A stretch of 64,000 nucleotides of DNA. Origin: Streptomyces sp. SLBN-118 (GTDB lineage: Bacteria > Actinomycetota > Actinomycetes > Streptomycetales > Streptomycetaceae). Shown piece by piece: positions 8,563-16,978 of the stretch (position 1 is the stretch's first letter; every line of letters starts with the position of its first letter). A model generated the notes under the pieces. The model ran no database searches, was not told where the DNA came from, and saw nothing but the letters and a program-made list of their open reading frames with translations. The stretch spans positions 62,001-126,000 of the forward strand of contig NZ_VFNP01000002.1 of assembly GCF_006715635.1 (NCBI RefSeq). Reading direction: 5' to 3'. A program made the translations under genes and the position numbers.

Positions 8563-9828
8563 TCAGTCCCCGTATCCGCGTGGGGTGTGGTCGGCAGGAG
8601 TCCCCCATCGTATGGCGACAGCTGCCAGCATGGTGGTGCCCGCCAGGACACCCCACAGCAGTCCCGGACCGACCTCGAGCAGCCCAGTGAGCGCCGCGGG
8701 TGCCATGGACCGGGCGATGCCGGTGGACAGCTGCCAGCGGGCGAGTGCCCGTCCCAACAGGTGCGGTGAGGCCGTGGCGATCACCAGAGCGGTGCCACTG
8801 CCCGTGTAGAGGATCTCTCCAGCTGTGTAGAGCACCGCCACTGCGGCCAATGCCGCTGTGCCCGCATGCCCGCCGAGCGAGCCCGCAGCCCAGAATCCGA
8901 GGTAGGACACGGCGAGCACTACCCCGGAGCCGGCCAGCACCATTCGCCTCGATCGTCGCGCGAGCCACAGCACCACCGTCACCTGGGTAACCACAACCAT
9001 GAGGGTATTGCCCACGAAGATGCCTGCTGACCAGGACGGGGAGGCATGCAGGTGAGTCAACAGCAGTGCGGGCAACGCCACTTCGAGTACGTCGTAGCAG
9101 AATGCGTATGCCAGATTCGCGATCCCAAGGACGGCGACATGGCCCAGACCGCTGCCGCCATCACCGTCGGAGATGTCCTGGCGCTCGTTCCCCACGGACC
9201 CAACGGGCACTCGCATGGACCACACCAGGGCCGCCGCCACGAGGTAGCCCAGTGCCGTTACTACCGCCGCGCCCCGCAGTGCGCCGGTGCCGGCGGTCAC
9301 CGCCACGGTGGCAATCAGCGCGCCCACCCCCAGACCAGCGTTGCGGAGCGACCTGCCGGCCGCCAGAGCCGCGTCCCGATGCCGGTCGTCCGCCAGGGCG
9401 GCGACCATCGCCGCGTGGGCGGTTGGCCAGCATTGGTTGCCGATGCCCAGTAGCACCGCCGCCGCGGTGAACCCGAGCGGCCCTGTGGCCGCCAGCAGCA
9501 CGGCCGTACCCGCGACCCGGACCAGTAGCGTTGCGGCCACCGGGGCAGTGCGGGCGCCGTGGTCGATCCACCGGCCGGTCAGCGGGACCGCCCCCAGACC
9601 CGCAAACATCCCGATGGACAGCGCAAGCCCGGCGGTTCCCGGATCCAGGCGCATCACGCTGATCCCGTACAGCAGCAGGAAGGGCCTCAGCAATCCCGCA
9701 GCGAGAGCGTCTACCGCCAGAGCCGAGGTGTACCGGCCACCACCGGAGGCCCGGAGTAGTGCGGCCAGCGTGGGGCGCGTTGGGGGTTGCTCGGTGGGTC
9801 CCCGTGTCCGCAACCGGATGTCTGCCAC
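8563..9828 (-). CDS. MFS transporter
   Basis: A 421-residue integral membrane protein with about 12 hydrophobic segments and the loop GRWIDHGARTAP between early helices, a degenerate form of the MFS GxxxDxxGRR motif. Likely a drug or metabolite exporter in the cytoplasmic membrane. It is divergent from an ArsR/DUF5937 regulator across a 146-bp gap holding an inverted repeat, suggesting control by that regulator. The substrate cannot be told from sequence. Confidence 0.85.
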   Translation of the reverse strand: MADIRLRTRGPTEQPPTRPTLAALLRASGGGRYTSALAVDALAAGLLRPFLLLYGISVMRLDPGTAGLALSIGMFAGLGAVPLTGRWIDHGARTAPVAATLLVRVAGTAVLLAATGPLGFTAAAVLLGIGNQCWPTAHAAMVAALADDRHRDAALAAGRSLRNAGLGVGALIATVAVTAGTGALRGAAVVTALGYLVAAALVWSMRVPVGSVGNERQDISDGDGGSGLGHVAVLGIANLAYAFCYDVLEVALPALLLTHLHASPSWSAGIFVGNTLMVVVTQVTVVLWLARRSRRMVLAGSGVVLAVSYLGFWAAGSLGGHAGTAALAAVAVLYTAGEILYTGSGTALVIATASPHLLGRALARWQLSTGIARSMAPAALTGLLEVGPGLLWGVLAGTTMLAAVAIRWGTPADHTPRGYGD

Positions 9829-9910
9829 TGGCTACCACCCGCAATTCTCATCGGTTTTGTGCCGTTCAGCGCTCATGGCCGCCACGATGCGCGCCCGCCA
9901 GCCGTCGGGC

Positions 9911-9928
9911 CTGACGATTGACCGTCAG
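9911..9928. promoter_or_regulatory. Inverted repeat in the MFS/regulator intergenic region
   Basis: CTGACG (9911-9916) and CGTCAG (9923-9928) flank a 6-base spacer. A candidate operator for the divergent regulator. Confidence 0.4.
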
Positions 9929-9974
9929 CGATAATCCGCCGGACCCCGCCCGGCAAGGCTGCAACGATGGCGTG

Positions 9975-11057
9975 ATGAGCGTGACCATTGACATCGCGGG
10001 TCTGCCGCCCGAACGCATCCGCTTCGCGCCCTCACCGCTGGGTGAACTGACCGCGATGCTGCACGTTCTGTCCGAGCCCGGTCACCACCCGGCGCTGAGC
10101 GGCTGGGCCGTCGCCACGGCGGCCCTGCTCGAGTCCGAGCTCGCCGACCGGCTGCTGGAAGCGGAAACCCTCTGGCGCTCCGCACGCGCCGACTTCCTCA
10201 TCCCCGGCCGCCCCGGCCTGACGCTGGCCGACGAACTGGACGCCATCGACCGGATCGAAGACGAGGCGTACGTTGCCGCCGCGCTCACCTCTCAGCGAGC
10301 CTCGGCCCCCATCCACCCGATGCCCTCCCCCCTCACGGACCCGGCGGCCAGGCACCTCGCTCTGGACATCGCCCGTGCTCGCGGGCCACAGCAGGCGGCC
10401 TTCGCAGAGCTCCTTCTCGCGGATCCCCCCGCCGTGCGTGCTTGGGTGCGGCGGCTGTTGCACGACTGCGAGGAGGCCTTCTTCGCCGACACCTGGCAGC
10501 GCATCCGTAACTTCCTCACCGCCGACGCCCGGCAGAAAACCGACCTGTTGATTCGGCAGGGCCCGGCAAAGGCAATGGCCGCTGTGTCGAGCGCCGTCAC
10601 CCTCGACGAGACACGGCATCGCATCGTCATTGACAAGCTCCAGGACGTGAGCACCAGCGCTGACGGGGACGGTGTCACCTTCATCCCGAGCATCCACGGC
10701 CGGCCCCACCTGACCATCGTCTTCTCACCAGGCTGGCGACCCGTGGTGCAATACCCCGCCACCGAAACGGGCCTGCCGCATCCGGTCCCGCCAGAGGTGG
10801 TGCAGCGGCGCCTCGAGGCACTCGCACACCCGGTGCGGATCCGCCTGTGCCGCACCCTGTCTCGCGGCGGGCACACAACGGGCGAACTGGCGGCATTCTG
10901 GCAACTCAGCGCACCGGCGGTATCCCGGCATCTGGCAGTGCTGAAGAAAGCCGGACTGCTGACCACGCGCCGCCGCGGCCGCTACGTACTGTACGAACTC
11001 GACCTCGACACCAGCGCCCGCCTCGGGATCGACCTGCTCGAAGCCGTGCTGCGGTAA
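9975..11057 (+). CDS. DUF5937/ArsR-type winged-helix regulator
   Basis: A 360-residue protein. Residues about 1-250 form the DUF5937-like region found ahead of ArsR domains in actinomycetes; residues about 270-350 are an ArsR winged helix (LEALAHPVRIRLCRTL, then WQLSAPAVSRHLAVLKKAGL and RRGRYVLYELD). It probably represses or activates the adjacent divergent MFS gene. The ATG at 9975 (MSVTID) is preferred over an in-frame upstream start because the preceding residues are unlike the family. Confidence 0.85.
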   Translation: MSVTIDIAGLPPERIRFAPSPLGELTAMLHVLSEPGHHPALSGWAVATAALLESELADRLLEAETLWRSARADFLIPGRPGLTLADELDAIDRIEDEAYVAAALTSQRASAPIHPMPSPLTDPAARHLALDIARARGPQQAAFAELLLADPPAVRAWVRRLLHDCEEAFFADTWQRIRNFLTADARQKTDLLIRQGPAKAMAAVSSAVTLDETRHRIVIDKLQDVSTSADGDGVTFIPSIHGRPHLTIVFSPGWRPVVQYPATETGLPHPVPPEVVQRRLEALAHPVRIRLCRTLSRGGHTTGELAAFWQLSAPAVSRHLAVLKKAGLLTTRRRGRYVLYELDLDTSARLGIDLLEAVLR

Positions 11058-11075
11058 CGGCCGACTGCAGCAGCG

Positions 11076-11098
11076 CGCCGACGGCGATACCGTCGGCG
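11076..11098 (+). terminator. Hairpin terminator
   Basis: CGCCGACGG and CCGTCGGCG form a perfect 9-bp stem with a CGATA loop, 18 bases after the regulator stop. There is no U-tract, as is common in actinomycetes. Confidence 0.65.
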
Positions 11099-11635
11099 AC
11101 GCATCCATGCTGCCGGGCTGCTTCGCGGTCAGACAGCCCCCATCGGGATACACCCATCCGCAAGATCACCACCCGAACCGAAAACCTCAGTAGTTGGTCT
11201 CAGCCCGTCCCTCAGCCTCGGACCGGACCCGCTCGGGCAGCTCATGGGGAGGGACCCCGGGCCCCTTGTGCCGGCCCCAGCGGAGTGTGCCAGTTCCGGG
11301 GACCGAGCGAGTCGACTATTCGTTCATCGACCTCCGCCGCACCTTCCGGTGATCGTCTCCGGCCGGGTCACGACCCACCACCGGGACCGAGTCCGTCCAG
11401 TCGCGCAGGCCCAGTTGCGCCGTGTCTGCGCCCTGCTGAGACGGCGGCAAGAAGGTGCCGGGCCGCAAACGGCAGGTGATCACAACTGAGCGGTTTTCGT
11501 CGATCGTGTCCCCCTGCCGTGATGGAGGGGATCAGCCCTCGGTAGTGCCGGGGAGGGCCTGGGTGCCGGCGGTGGCAGAGACGGTGGCCATGCTCTCTTC
11601 GGAGAGGCAGCGGCGGGGGAAGCTGCCCTGGTCCC
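11099..11635. other. Stretch without a recognised gene
   Basis: No frame here has a ribosome binding site plus recognisable protein. A 19-codon minus frame near 11540-11600 was considered and set aside. Confidence 0.4.
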
Positions 11636-12487
11636 CTAGGGCGCCGCCAACGGGGCCGCGGATGCCGTTGGCGGCGGGGTTCGGTCAGCCGCTTCCCGGT
11701 AGTTCATGAACCAATGGGTGTCGAAATAGCGGGCCATCGTGAACGGGTGGTGCGGGTCGATGAGGATGCGGCAGACGAACTCCGCGGCCTGGCAGCCGAA
11801 GGGGACGTCCTCGCCGTCGAAGGACCGGACCACGACGGGCCAACGGTCGGGGTCGTCGGCGTCGACCCTCCAGCAGTACAGATCCTCGTGCTCCGTGCCC
11901 GCCCAGATGACCAGGCCGTCCTCCCTGAGGTCCGTCCACGGCTCCTGGTTCAGGGTCAGCCATCCGTCGAAGGCGCCCTCGCCGAACGTCTCGACCATGC
12001 GCTTGTAGTCGCTCGGCAGCGCGGTGCCCAGGCGCGACTCCACCTCCGCCCAGTCCACGTCCGGCCGCTGGGCGGGCTGCGTCCAGCCGGTGATCCGTAT
12101 GAGCCGCTCCACCCAGTCGACGTCCTCGTCCTCGTCGGAAGCGACCTCCAAGGGTTCGGGCACCTCCCTGTGAACGACCACCAGCACCGGCCGCTCGGTC
12201 CCCTCGGCGTCCCGAGCCGTACCCGTGCCGACCCACTGATCCCCGTACGCCCACACCCGTATCGTCACGGCCCGGTCCTCGAAGGGAACGAGGAGAGCCG
12301 CGCCCCTGGACTCGTCGACCGTCGGATCGGTGAAGCCGTCGAGAACGAGGGTCCGCGGGGCACCGTACCTACTGCCGAGCAAGTCGGTCAGGTCCTGCGG
12401 GTCCAGGTCGCTGTGCAGGTACATGTAGCCGTCCCCCGGATCGAGTTGGGCCAGCAGTTCGTCGACGGTCGCTTGCGTGAGCTCCAT
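11636..12487 (-). CDS. SUKH (SMI1/KNR4) domain protein
   Basis: A 283-residue acidic cytosolic protein. Residues about 130-230 carry SUKH features: VESRLGTALPSDYKRMVETFG, then WLTLNQEPW and a Trp-rich segment. SUKH proteins often act as immunity proteins to contact-dependent toxins or as scaffolds. No toxin gene is adjacent, so an immunity role is not supported here. The start at 12487 (MELTQAT) is the first Met that fits; a longer frame continues upstream with low-complexity Arg-rich sequence. Confidence 0.75.
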   Translation of the reverse strand: MELTQATVDELLAQLDPGDGYMYLHSDLDPQDLTDLLGSRYGAPRTLVLDGFTDPTVDESRGAALLVPFEDRAVTIRVWAYGDQWVGTGTARDAEGTERPVLVVVHREVPEPLEVASDEDEDVDWVERLIRITGWTQPAQRPDVDWAEVESRLGTALPSDYKRMVETFGEGAFDGWLTLNQEPWTDLREDGLVIWAGTEHEDLYCWRVDADDPDRWPVVVRSFDGEDVPFGCQAAEFVCRILIDPHHPFTMARYFDTHWFMNYREAADRTPPPTASAAPLAAP

Positions 12488-12801
12488 GGCGACAGTGAAG
12501 CGCACCGCACTGACAATGGACGCGCTCACAGAGGTACCGGCGCCCTGCCCCCGCCGACCGCATGCGGGCCCGTTGGGCGACCGGCTACGCATCGTCCATC
12601 GCGGCTGCGCAATGCACAATCGGGCTGCGCGTCCTCTGCGCAATTCCTCTCGTCGGCGTGTGCGCGAGCCCAAGGAGTTCTGCGTGGTGTTCCGACTCCT
12701 TGGCATCGGCCACTGACCTCGCGCACGAACCCGTTTGGCGGACCACCGCGACCGCTGTTACGTTTCCGGAAGCCGTGCGAGAGATTGAGGAGGTGGTACC
12801 C

Positions 12802-12855
12802 GTGAACGCAATATCGACATGGGTGCTCCCCTCCGGGGTCACGGTCGGGCGGTAG
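12802..12855 (+). CDS. 17-codon leader-like ORF
   Basis: GTG at 12802 follows a perfect AGGAGG (12788-12793) with 8-base spacing. The frame encodes MNAISTWVLPSGVTVGR and stops at 12853-12855, 44 bases before the hydrolase start. The strong ribosome binding site on such a short frame suggests a translated leader or the broken start of another gene. I know of no named family. Confidence 0.35.
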   Translation: MNAISTWVLPSGVTVGR

Positions 12856-12899
12856 GTCGTCCGGGAGCGCCGTTCAGTGCACTCCCGAAAGGCACGACC

Positions 12900-13634
12900 A
12901 TGCATTTCACTTCTGAGCAGCGTCTCGACGACGGTGTCCTCGAGCGCGAATTCACCCTCGGTGAGATCCCCGGCATCCTGTGGACGCCTACATCCGCGTC
13001 CGCACCGGTGCCGCTGATCCTGCTCGGCCACCCCCCGCTCGGACTGCGCAAGATGTACCCCCGGCTGGCGGGGCGGGCCCGGCACGCCGCGGCGGACGGC
13101 TTCGCCGCGGCCACCATCGAGCTCCCCGGGAGCGGTGAACGGCCCCGTTGGCCCGCCGCCGAGCAGGCCCGCGCCGCCCTGCGCGGGGCCATGGAGGCCG
13201 GCGAGCCGGTCGGCGACGAGATCATCGACGCCCTCATCCTCCCGCTCGTCGAAAAGTCGGTCCCGGAATGGAGGGCCGCCTTGGACGCCCTCCTGTCGCT
13301 CCCCGAGATCGGCGGCCCTGTCGGGTACTCGGGGGGAGTGATCTCCATCGGCGTTCGCCTTGCGGTGGTCGAGCCGCGCATCGCGGCCGCCGGTCTCTTC
13401 GCCGGGAGTCTCGTGCCTCGCGCCATGTTCGAGGAGGCCCGCCAGGTCACCATTCCGCTGCATGTCCTGCTGCAGTGGGACGATGAAGGGAACGACCGGC
13501 AAGCGGCCTTGGACCTGTTCGACGCCTTCGGTTCCAAGGAGAAGACCCTGCACGCCAATATGGGCGGGCACACCGGCGTCCCGCAGTTCGCGGGGAACGC
13601 CGCGGCCCAGTTCTTCACCCGGCACCTGAAGTGA
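12900..13634 (+). CDS. Alpha/beta hydrolase
   Basis: A 244-residue cytosolic alpha/beta hydrolase. The nucleophile elbow is GYSGG; the acidic residue is probably in QWDDEGND and the histidine in GGHTGVPQ. The oxyanion region HPPLGLRKMYP follows strand 3. The ATG at 12900 is preceded by GAAAGG. Substrate unknown; members resemble small esterases and dienelactone hydrolase relatives. A short ORF with a strong ribosome binding site precedes it. Confidence 0.82.
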   Translation: MHFTSEQRLDDGVLEREFTLGEIPGILWTPTSASAPVPLILLGHPPLGLRKMYPRLAGRARHAAADGFAAATIELPGSGERPRWPAAEQARAALRGAMEAGEPVGDEIIDALILPLVEKSVPEWRAALDALLSLPEIGGPVGYSGGVISIGVRLAVVEPRIAAAGLFAGSLVPRAMFEEARQVTIPLHVLLQWDDEGNDRQAALDLFDAFGSKEKTLHANMGGHTGVPQFAGNAAAQFFTRHLK

Positions 13635-13730
13635 AGCCGGGCCGTCAGGCCGCCAGCAGACAGTAAGCCGCGCTGACCAGGATGCTGCTCGCCGGGGGAA
13701 GGTCCCGGCGCTCCTCTGCTGCTTGTGCGT

Positions 13731-13755
13731 GGCCCCTGCCAACTCGGCAGGGGCC
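13731..13755 (+). terminator. Strong hairpin terminator
   Basis: GGCCCCTGCC and GGCAGGGGCC form a perfect 10-bp stem around AACTC, extended by GCGT/ACGC with one bulge, about 100 bases after the hydrolase stop. Confidence 0.7.
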
Positions 13756-13909
13756 CACGCTGCCCGAAGCCATGACCAGTTCGATTTCTGCAGTGCTTCA
13801 AGTGGGCGCAACAGGCGGTTGCGTTTTCCTTTCACGGCCCGGGGGCGGGGCCCTGCGCCACCCCCGGGGCCGCAGGCCTGGCTACTTGGCCAGTTGAGCC
13901 ATACGGGCA

Positions 13910-14134
13910 TCAGCAGATACCAGTAGCCCTCACCGGGCTGGACATCTCCGGCCCGTAGACGACGTTCCACGGGCCTGCCGTCGGCTTCGCTCGGGGCTCC
14001 AGCACCATCACGACCGGTTCCTGCCATCCGAACGGGATCACCGTGTGACGGGCCGACTCGGTCCTCTCGCCGAGCAGCCACCTGGTGACAATGCCCGTGC
14101 ACGTCTCGCCAGTCTCGGGATGCTCCCACGACAC
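13910..14134 (-). CDS. Small hypothetical protein
   Basis: A 74-residue frame (MSWEHPETGETCTGIVTRWL onward) with balanced composition and plausible codon use, ending in a proline-containing tail. No family recognised and no strong ribosome binding site, so it may be a remnant. Confidence 0.35.
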   Translation of the reverse strand: MSWEHPETGETCTGIVTRWLLGERTESARHTVIPFGWQEPVVMVLEPRAKPTAGPWNVVYGPEMSSPVRATGIC

Positions 14135-14242
14135 CCAACTACGCCGCGAGAAGGCCCCGGCACAGTGCCCCTACGGCGATCCCGCCGCCAGGCCCGCACC
14201 TTATCCGGGGTGTCAAGGGCGTAGGACGGTTACATAGGGAAG

Positions 14243-14275
14243 AGCCCGTCACCTCGGCCTCGGTGACGGGCTTTT
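14243..14275. terminator. Rho-independent terminator
   Basis: AGCCCGTCACC and GGTGACGGGCT form a perfect 11-bp stem with an 8-base loop. It lies 29 bases past the stop of the flavoprotein gene on the minus strand; the T-run (TTTT) is on the plus strand, so it may work both ways. Confidence 0.75.
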
Positions 14276-14300
14276 CCGCTGTGTGCGGCCGGGTACGGCG

Positions 14301-14891
14301 TCAGGCGGCGACGGCCGCCCGGCCTGCGATGAATGTACGAGCGGTCTCCGCAACCCGGCCGCCGAGGTGCTGCGCGGTCGCGATGTCGGCCTTGTGCACG
14401 CCCTCCGGACCCTCGTCGGAGTTCGTCTGGGCACCGGCGCCGAAGAAGAAGCCGAGGCGGTTGAGGTCGTGCTCTGAGCCCTCCGTGGAGTTCCATCCGG
14501 GCTTCAGTCCGAGGTTCACCCAGTGCATGCCGTGCTGAGCGGCAAGCGTCGCGAAGTACTGCAGGGTGTGCAGCTTGTCGCCGCTCTTGGAACCGGAGTT
14601 GGAGAAGCCGGCCGCCAGCTTGTTCTTCCAGGCATCGGTGAACCAGCGCTTGGAGGAGTCCTCGGCGAACGTGTGGAACGCGCCGGAGGCGGTCCCCATG
14701 TAGGTGGGTGACCCGAAGACGATGGCGTCGGAGCCGTCGAGCAGCTCCCACTGGGCCTCGTCGATCTCGTCGACCTTGATCAGGTGGACGGTGGCACCGG
14801 CGGCGGACGCTCCGTCGCGGACGGCCTCGGCGATCACGGCGGTATGGCCGTAGCCGGAGTGGTAGGCGATCGAGACAACAGGCGTGGTCAT
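14301..14891 (-). CDS. Flavodoxin-fold NAD(P)H:quinone oxidoreductase (WrbA-like)
   Basis: A 196-residue flavoprotein. The FMN phosphate loop is seen as YHSGYGHTA near residues 9-17 and the second FMN loop as SPTYMGTASG near 60-70; NSGSKSGDK follows. WrbA/Lot6-type enzymes reduce quinones by two electrons and limit redox cycling. The start has AGGAG at 7-base spacing. The gene is divergent from an HxlR regulator with a conserved Cys, the usual arrangement for quinone/electrophile-responsive control. Confidence 0.88.
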   Translation of the reverse strand: MTTPVVSIAYHSGYGHTAVIAEAVRDGASAAGATVHLIKVDEIDEAQWELLDGSDAIVFGSPTYMGTASGAFHTFAEDSSKRWFTDAWKNKLAAGFSNSGSKSGDKLHTLQYFATLAAQHGMHWVNLGLKPGWNSTEGSEHDLNRLGFFFGAGAQTNSDEGPEGVHKADIATAQHLGGRVAETARTFIAGRAAVAA

Positions 14892-15000
14892 GTAGAGGCT
14901 CCTCGAAAGCGATGTGCTCGTCGTTGGGGACCCCAGAGAAACACTAACTTTCGGAAAGCGCAACCCTCCCGTTAGCACTGTGCGCTAGTATGGTTGCAGT

Positions 15001-15435
15001 ATGGAGACCAGCGAGACCAGTACCCAGGAAGAGAGCAGCGGAGCCTGTCCGGACGATGGCCTCGCCTTTGACGTGTTTTCCCGCAACTGCCCCTCGCGCG
15101 GCACGCTGGAGCACGTCACCGGCCGCTGGGGCAGCCTCACGGTCGGGGCGCTGCACGACGCCACATTCCGCTTCAACGAGCTGCGCCGCCGGGTCGACGG
15201 CGTCAGCGAGAAAATGCTCTCCCAGACCCTGCAAAACCTCGAGCGCGATGGCCTCGTACAACGGGAGGCGCAGCCAACGAACCCACCACGGGTCGACTAC
15301 GAGCTCACCCCACTGGGCCACGAAGTCGCCGAGCGGCTACTGGACCTCATCCACCTCCTGGAAGGCCGAATGCCCCAGGTGCTCGCCGCACGGGAGCGCT
15401 ACGACCAGACGCACAAAACCCATGGCAGCCGCTGA
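15001..15435 (+). CDS. HxlR-family winged-helix regulator
   Basis: A 144-residue regulator with the HxlR fold over residues about 28-125: NCPSRGTLEHVTGRWG, RFNELRRRVDGVSEKMLSQT and REAQPTNPPRVDYELTPLG. Cys30 is at the position used for redox or electrophile sensing in YodB/HypR/QorR-type members. A TAGTAT -10-like box lies only about 10 bases before the ATG, so the mRNA may be nearly leaderless. It probably controls the divergent flavoprotein and itself. Confidence 0.88.
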   Translation: METSETSTQEESSGACPDDGLAFDVFSRNCPSRGTLEHVTGRWGSLTVGALHDATFRFNELRRRVDGVSEKMLSQTLQNLERDGLVQREAQPTNPPRVDYELTPLGHEVAERLLDLIHLLEGRMPQVLAARERYDQTHKTHGSR

Positions 15436-15986
15436 CAGCCGAGGGCACAGCGCCGCCACCGGCCCACCGCCCAGCACCGCCCCACCCGCCGCCGAGTCCC
15501 GGGCGAAAGCCCCAGACTGCAGCAGGGATCCACTCCCCCACCACCGGACCTGCGCCCCCGCCCCCGAGGGGCAAGAGCGTCAGCCCCAACTGACGCGCAG
15601 GCCCCGGGCCCGGGGCCTGCGCTAGCCCCCGCAGCTCGCACAGCCACAACCGGACGTAGCCCGGAGACGTCCGCCGCTACTTCAAGCCGTCCCCAGAGGC
15701 GATCTCCGAGCTGACGAGCAGCTCGCTCCCGGCGGTGGCAGCCGATGAGTCTCGTTCCTTGATCGTTTTCAGCGCTGACTGTGCCAGCCCCATTCTCCTC
15801 GTACGGCCTGTCCCTTGACACTGCGTCGCCCTTTCGCGCCTCGAGGGGACGCGGCCGCTGAGGAAGTAGCGGTGCGTCGCCGCGGAGCCGTGGCCTTCCG
15901 CTGCTCCGGTTTTTGGGAGAGCCTGCGGGATAAGCCCGGACCGGTCGTGTGGTTCGCGGCCGCGAGGCGGAGGCGGGGGTACGTCT
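15436..15986. other. Gene-poor stretch with a palindrome
   Basis: No recognisable gene. It contains the perfect palindrome at 15595-15622 and a 38-codon minus frame (15677-15793, starting MGLAQSALKT) with GAGGAG very close to its ATG; its reality is uncertain. Confidence 0.35.
15595..15622. terminator. Perfect 28-bp GC palindrome
   Basis: GCGCAGGCCCCGGG followed directly by its reverse complement. As RNA it would be a very stable hairpin, plausibly ending transcription from the HxlR gene 160 bases upstream. Confidence 0.5.
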
Positions 15987-16500
15987 GTGAGTTCCGGCGC
16001 GTGCAGGCAGCGGTGGCGTTTGCGAATTGGGGACACGACGGGTCTGACCGTGGTGGACGGTGTGGTGTACGTCACCGGAAATTCAGAGATCTACGCCCTG
16101 GATGCCGCAACCGGGCGGCAGGAATGGCAGTTTTCCACCGAGCAGTACTGGAACGGTCTGTCGGCGCCGACGGTGGCCGGCGGGGTGGTGTACTTCGGCA
16201 GCAAGCCCCCCGACGGTCACCTGTACGCGATGGATGCGCTCACCGGACAAGCAGCTGTGGCGGACTACCACCGGTTCCCTGACTACCTCGCCCGTCACAG
16301 TGGACGGGAGGTGCGTCTACATCGGCACCCTCAGCGGCCTGTGTGCCGTGGATAGCGCCCCCGGACAGCAGCGCTGGGAGTTCTCCGGCGGCACGGTGCT
16401 GGCTCGTCCCACGGTCGCCGGCGGGGTGGTGTACGCGAGTGTCGCGCCCCAGGACGGCGGCGGCCTGTACGCACTGGACGCCGTCACCGGAGAGCAGAAG
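15987..16500 (+). pseudogene. PQQ-like beta-propeller fragment
   Basis: Repeats of the type VDGVVYVTGNSEIYALDAATG and VAGGVVYFGS occur four times, the blade pattern of PQQ-like/YVTN propellers often found on the outer part of actinobacterial Ser/Thr kinases. The frame shifts near 16245 (ALTG then KQLWRTTTG) and the reading ends at the transposase junction near 16500. No kinase domain precedes it. Confidence 0.65.
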
Positions 16501-16735
16501 GCGACCAGAACCCGGCCGTCCGCAAGGCGCTTCTCACACTGGTCGAGCCCGATGTCCGGGGAGATCCCATGTCGCCCCTGCGCTGGACCACCAAGTCCAC
16601 TCGCAAGCTCGCCGGGCAGTTGACCCGACCAGGCCACAGGATCTCTGCGGATACGGTTGGCGGTCCCTTGCGCGAGTAGGGCTTCAGCCTGCAGAGCAAC
16701 GCCAAGACGCTCGAAGGCAAGCAGCACCCCGACCC
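16494..16735 (+). pseudogene. ISAzo13-type transposase fragment
   Basis: The frame reads NPAVRKALLTLVEPD, GDPMSPLRWTTKSTRKLAG and SLQSNAKTLEGKQHPD, characteristic of ISAzo13 transposases. It is cut at both ends and carries an in-frame TAG at 16677-16679. It overlaps the end of the propeller remnant, so insertion or recombination fused the two. Confidence 0.7.
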
Positions 16736-16978
16736 GGGACTCGGTCGCGATGAAGACGTACGGCATAGAGTTCGCCCGCCTCTGCGCCGTGGACAAGATC
16801 CGGACAGAGGCCCTGACTGCGGGTTATGACGCCGGTCATCTCGTTGAAGACGAAGCCGGCGGTTCGCCAGTCCGAGGTCGGGGCGAGCCCGAACTCATCG
16901 CAGGGCAGGCGTGCCGGTCTGCTCCGCTGCCAGCGCGGTTTGCGCGACCGCTGTGGGAGGACGACGTCGGCGCGGGGG

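Noticed and set aside
11530..11610. 19-codon minus frame MATVSATAGTQALPGTTEG considered as a peptide precursor
   Set aside because: No strong ribosome binding site and no modification enzyme genes nearby.
12585..14138. 517-codon minus-strand open frame
   Set aside because: It lies opposite the alpha/beta hydrolase with its clear GYSGG motif; the minus product is low-complexity Arg/Gly/Pro sequence.
15677..15793. 38-codon minus frame starting MGLAQSALKT considered as a RiPP precursor
   Set aside because: GAGGAG is too close to the ATG, there is no Cys/Ser core pattern of a known class, and no maturation genes are near.
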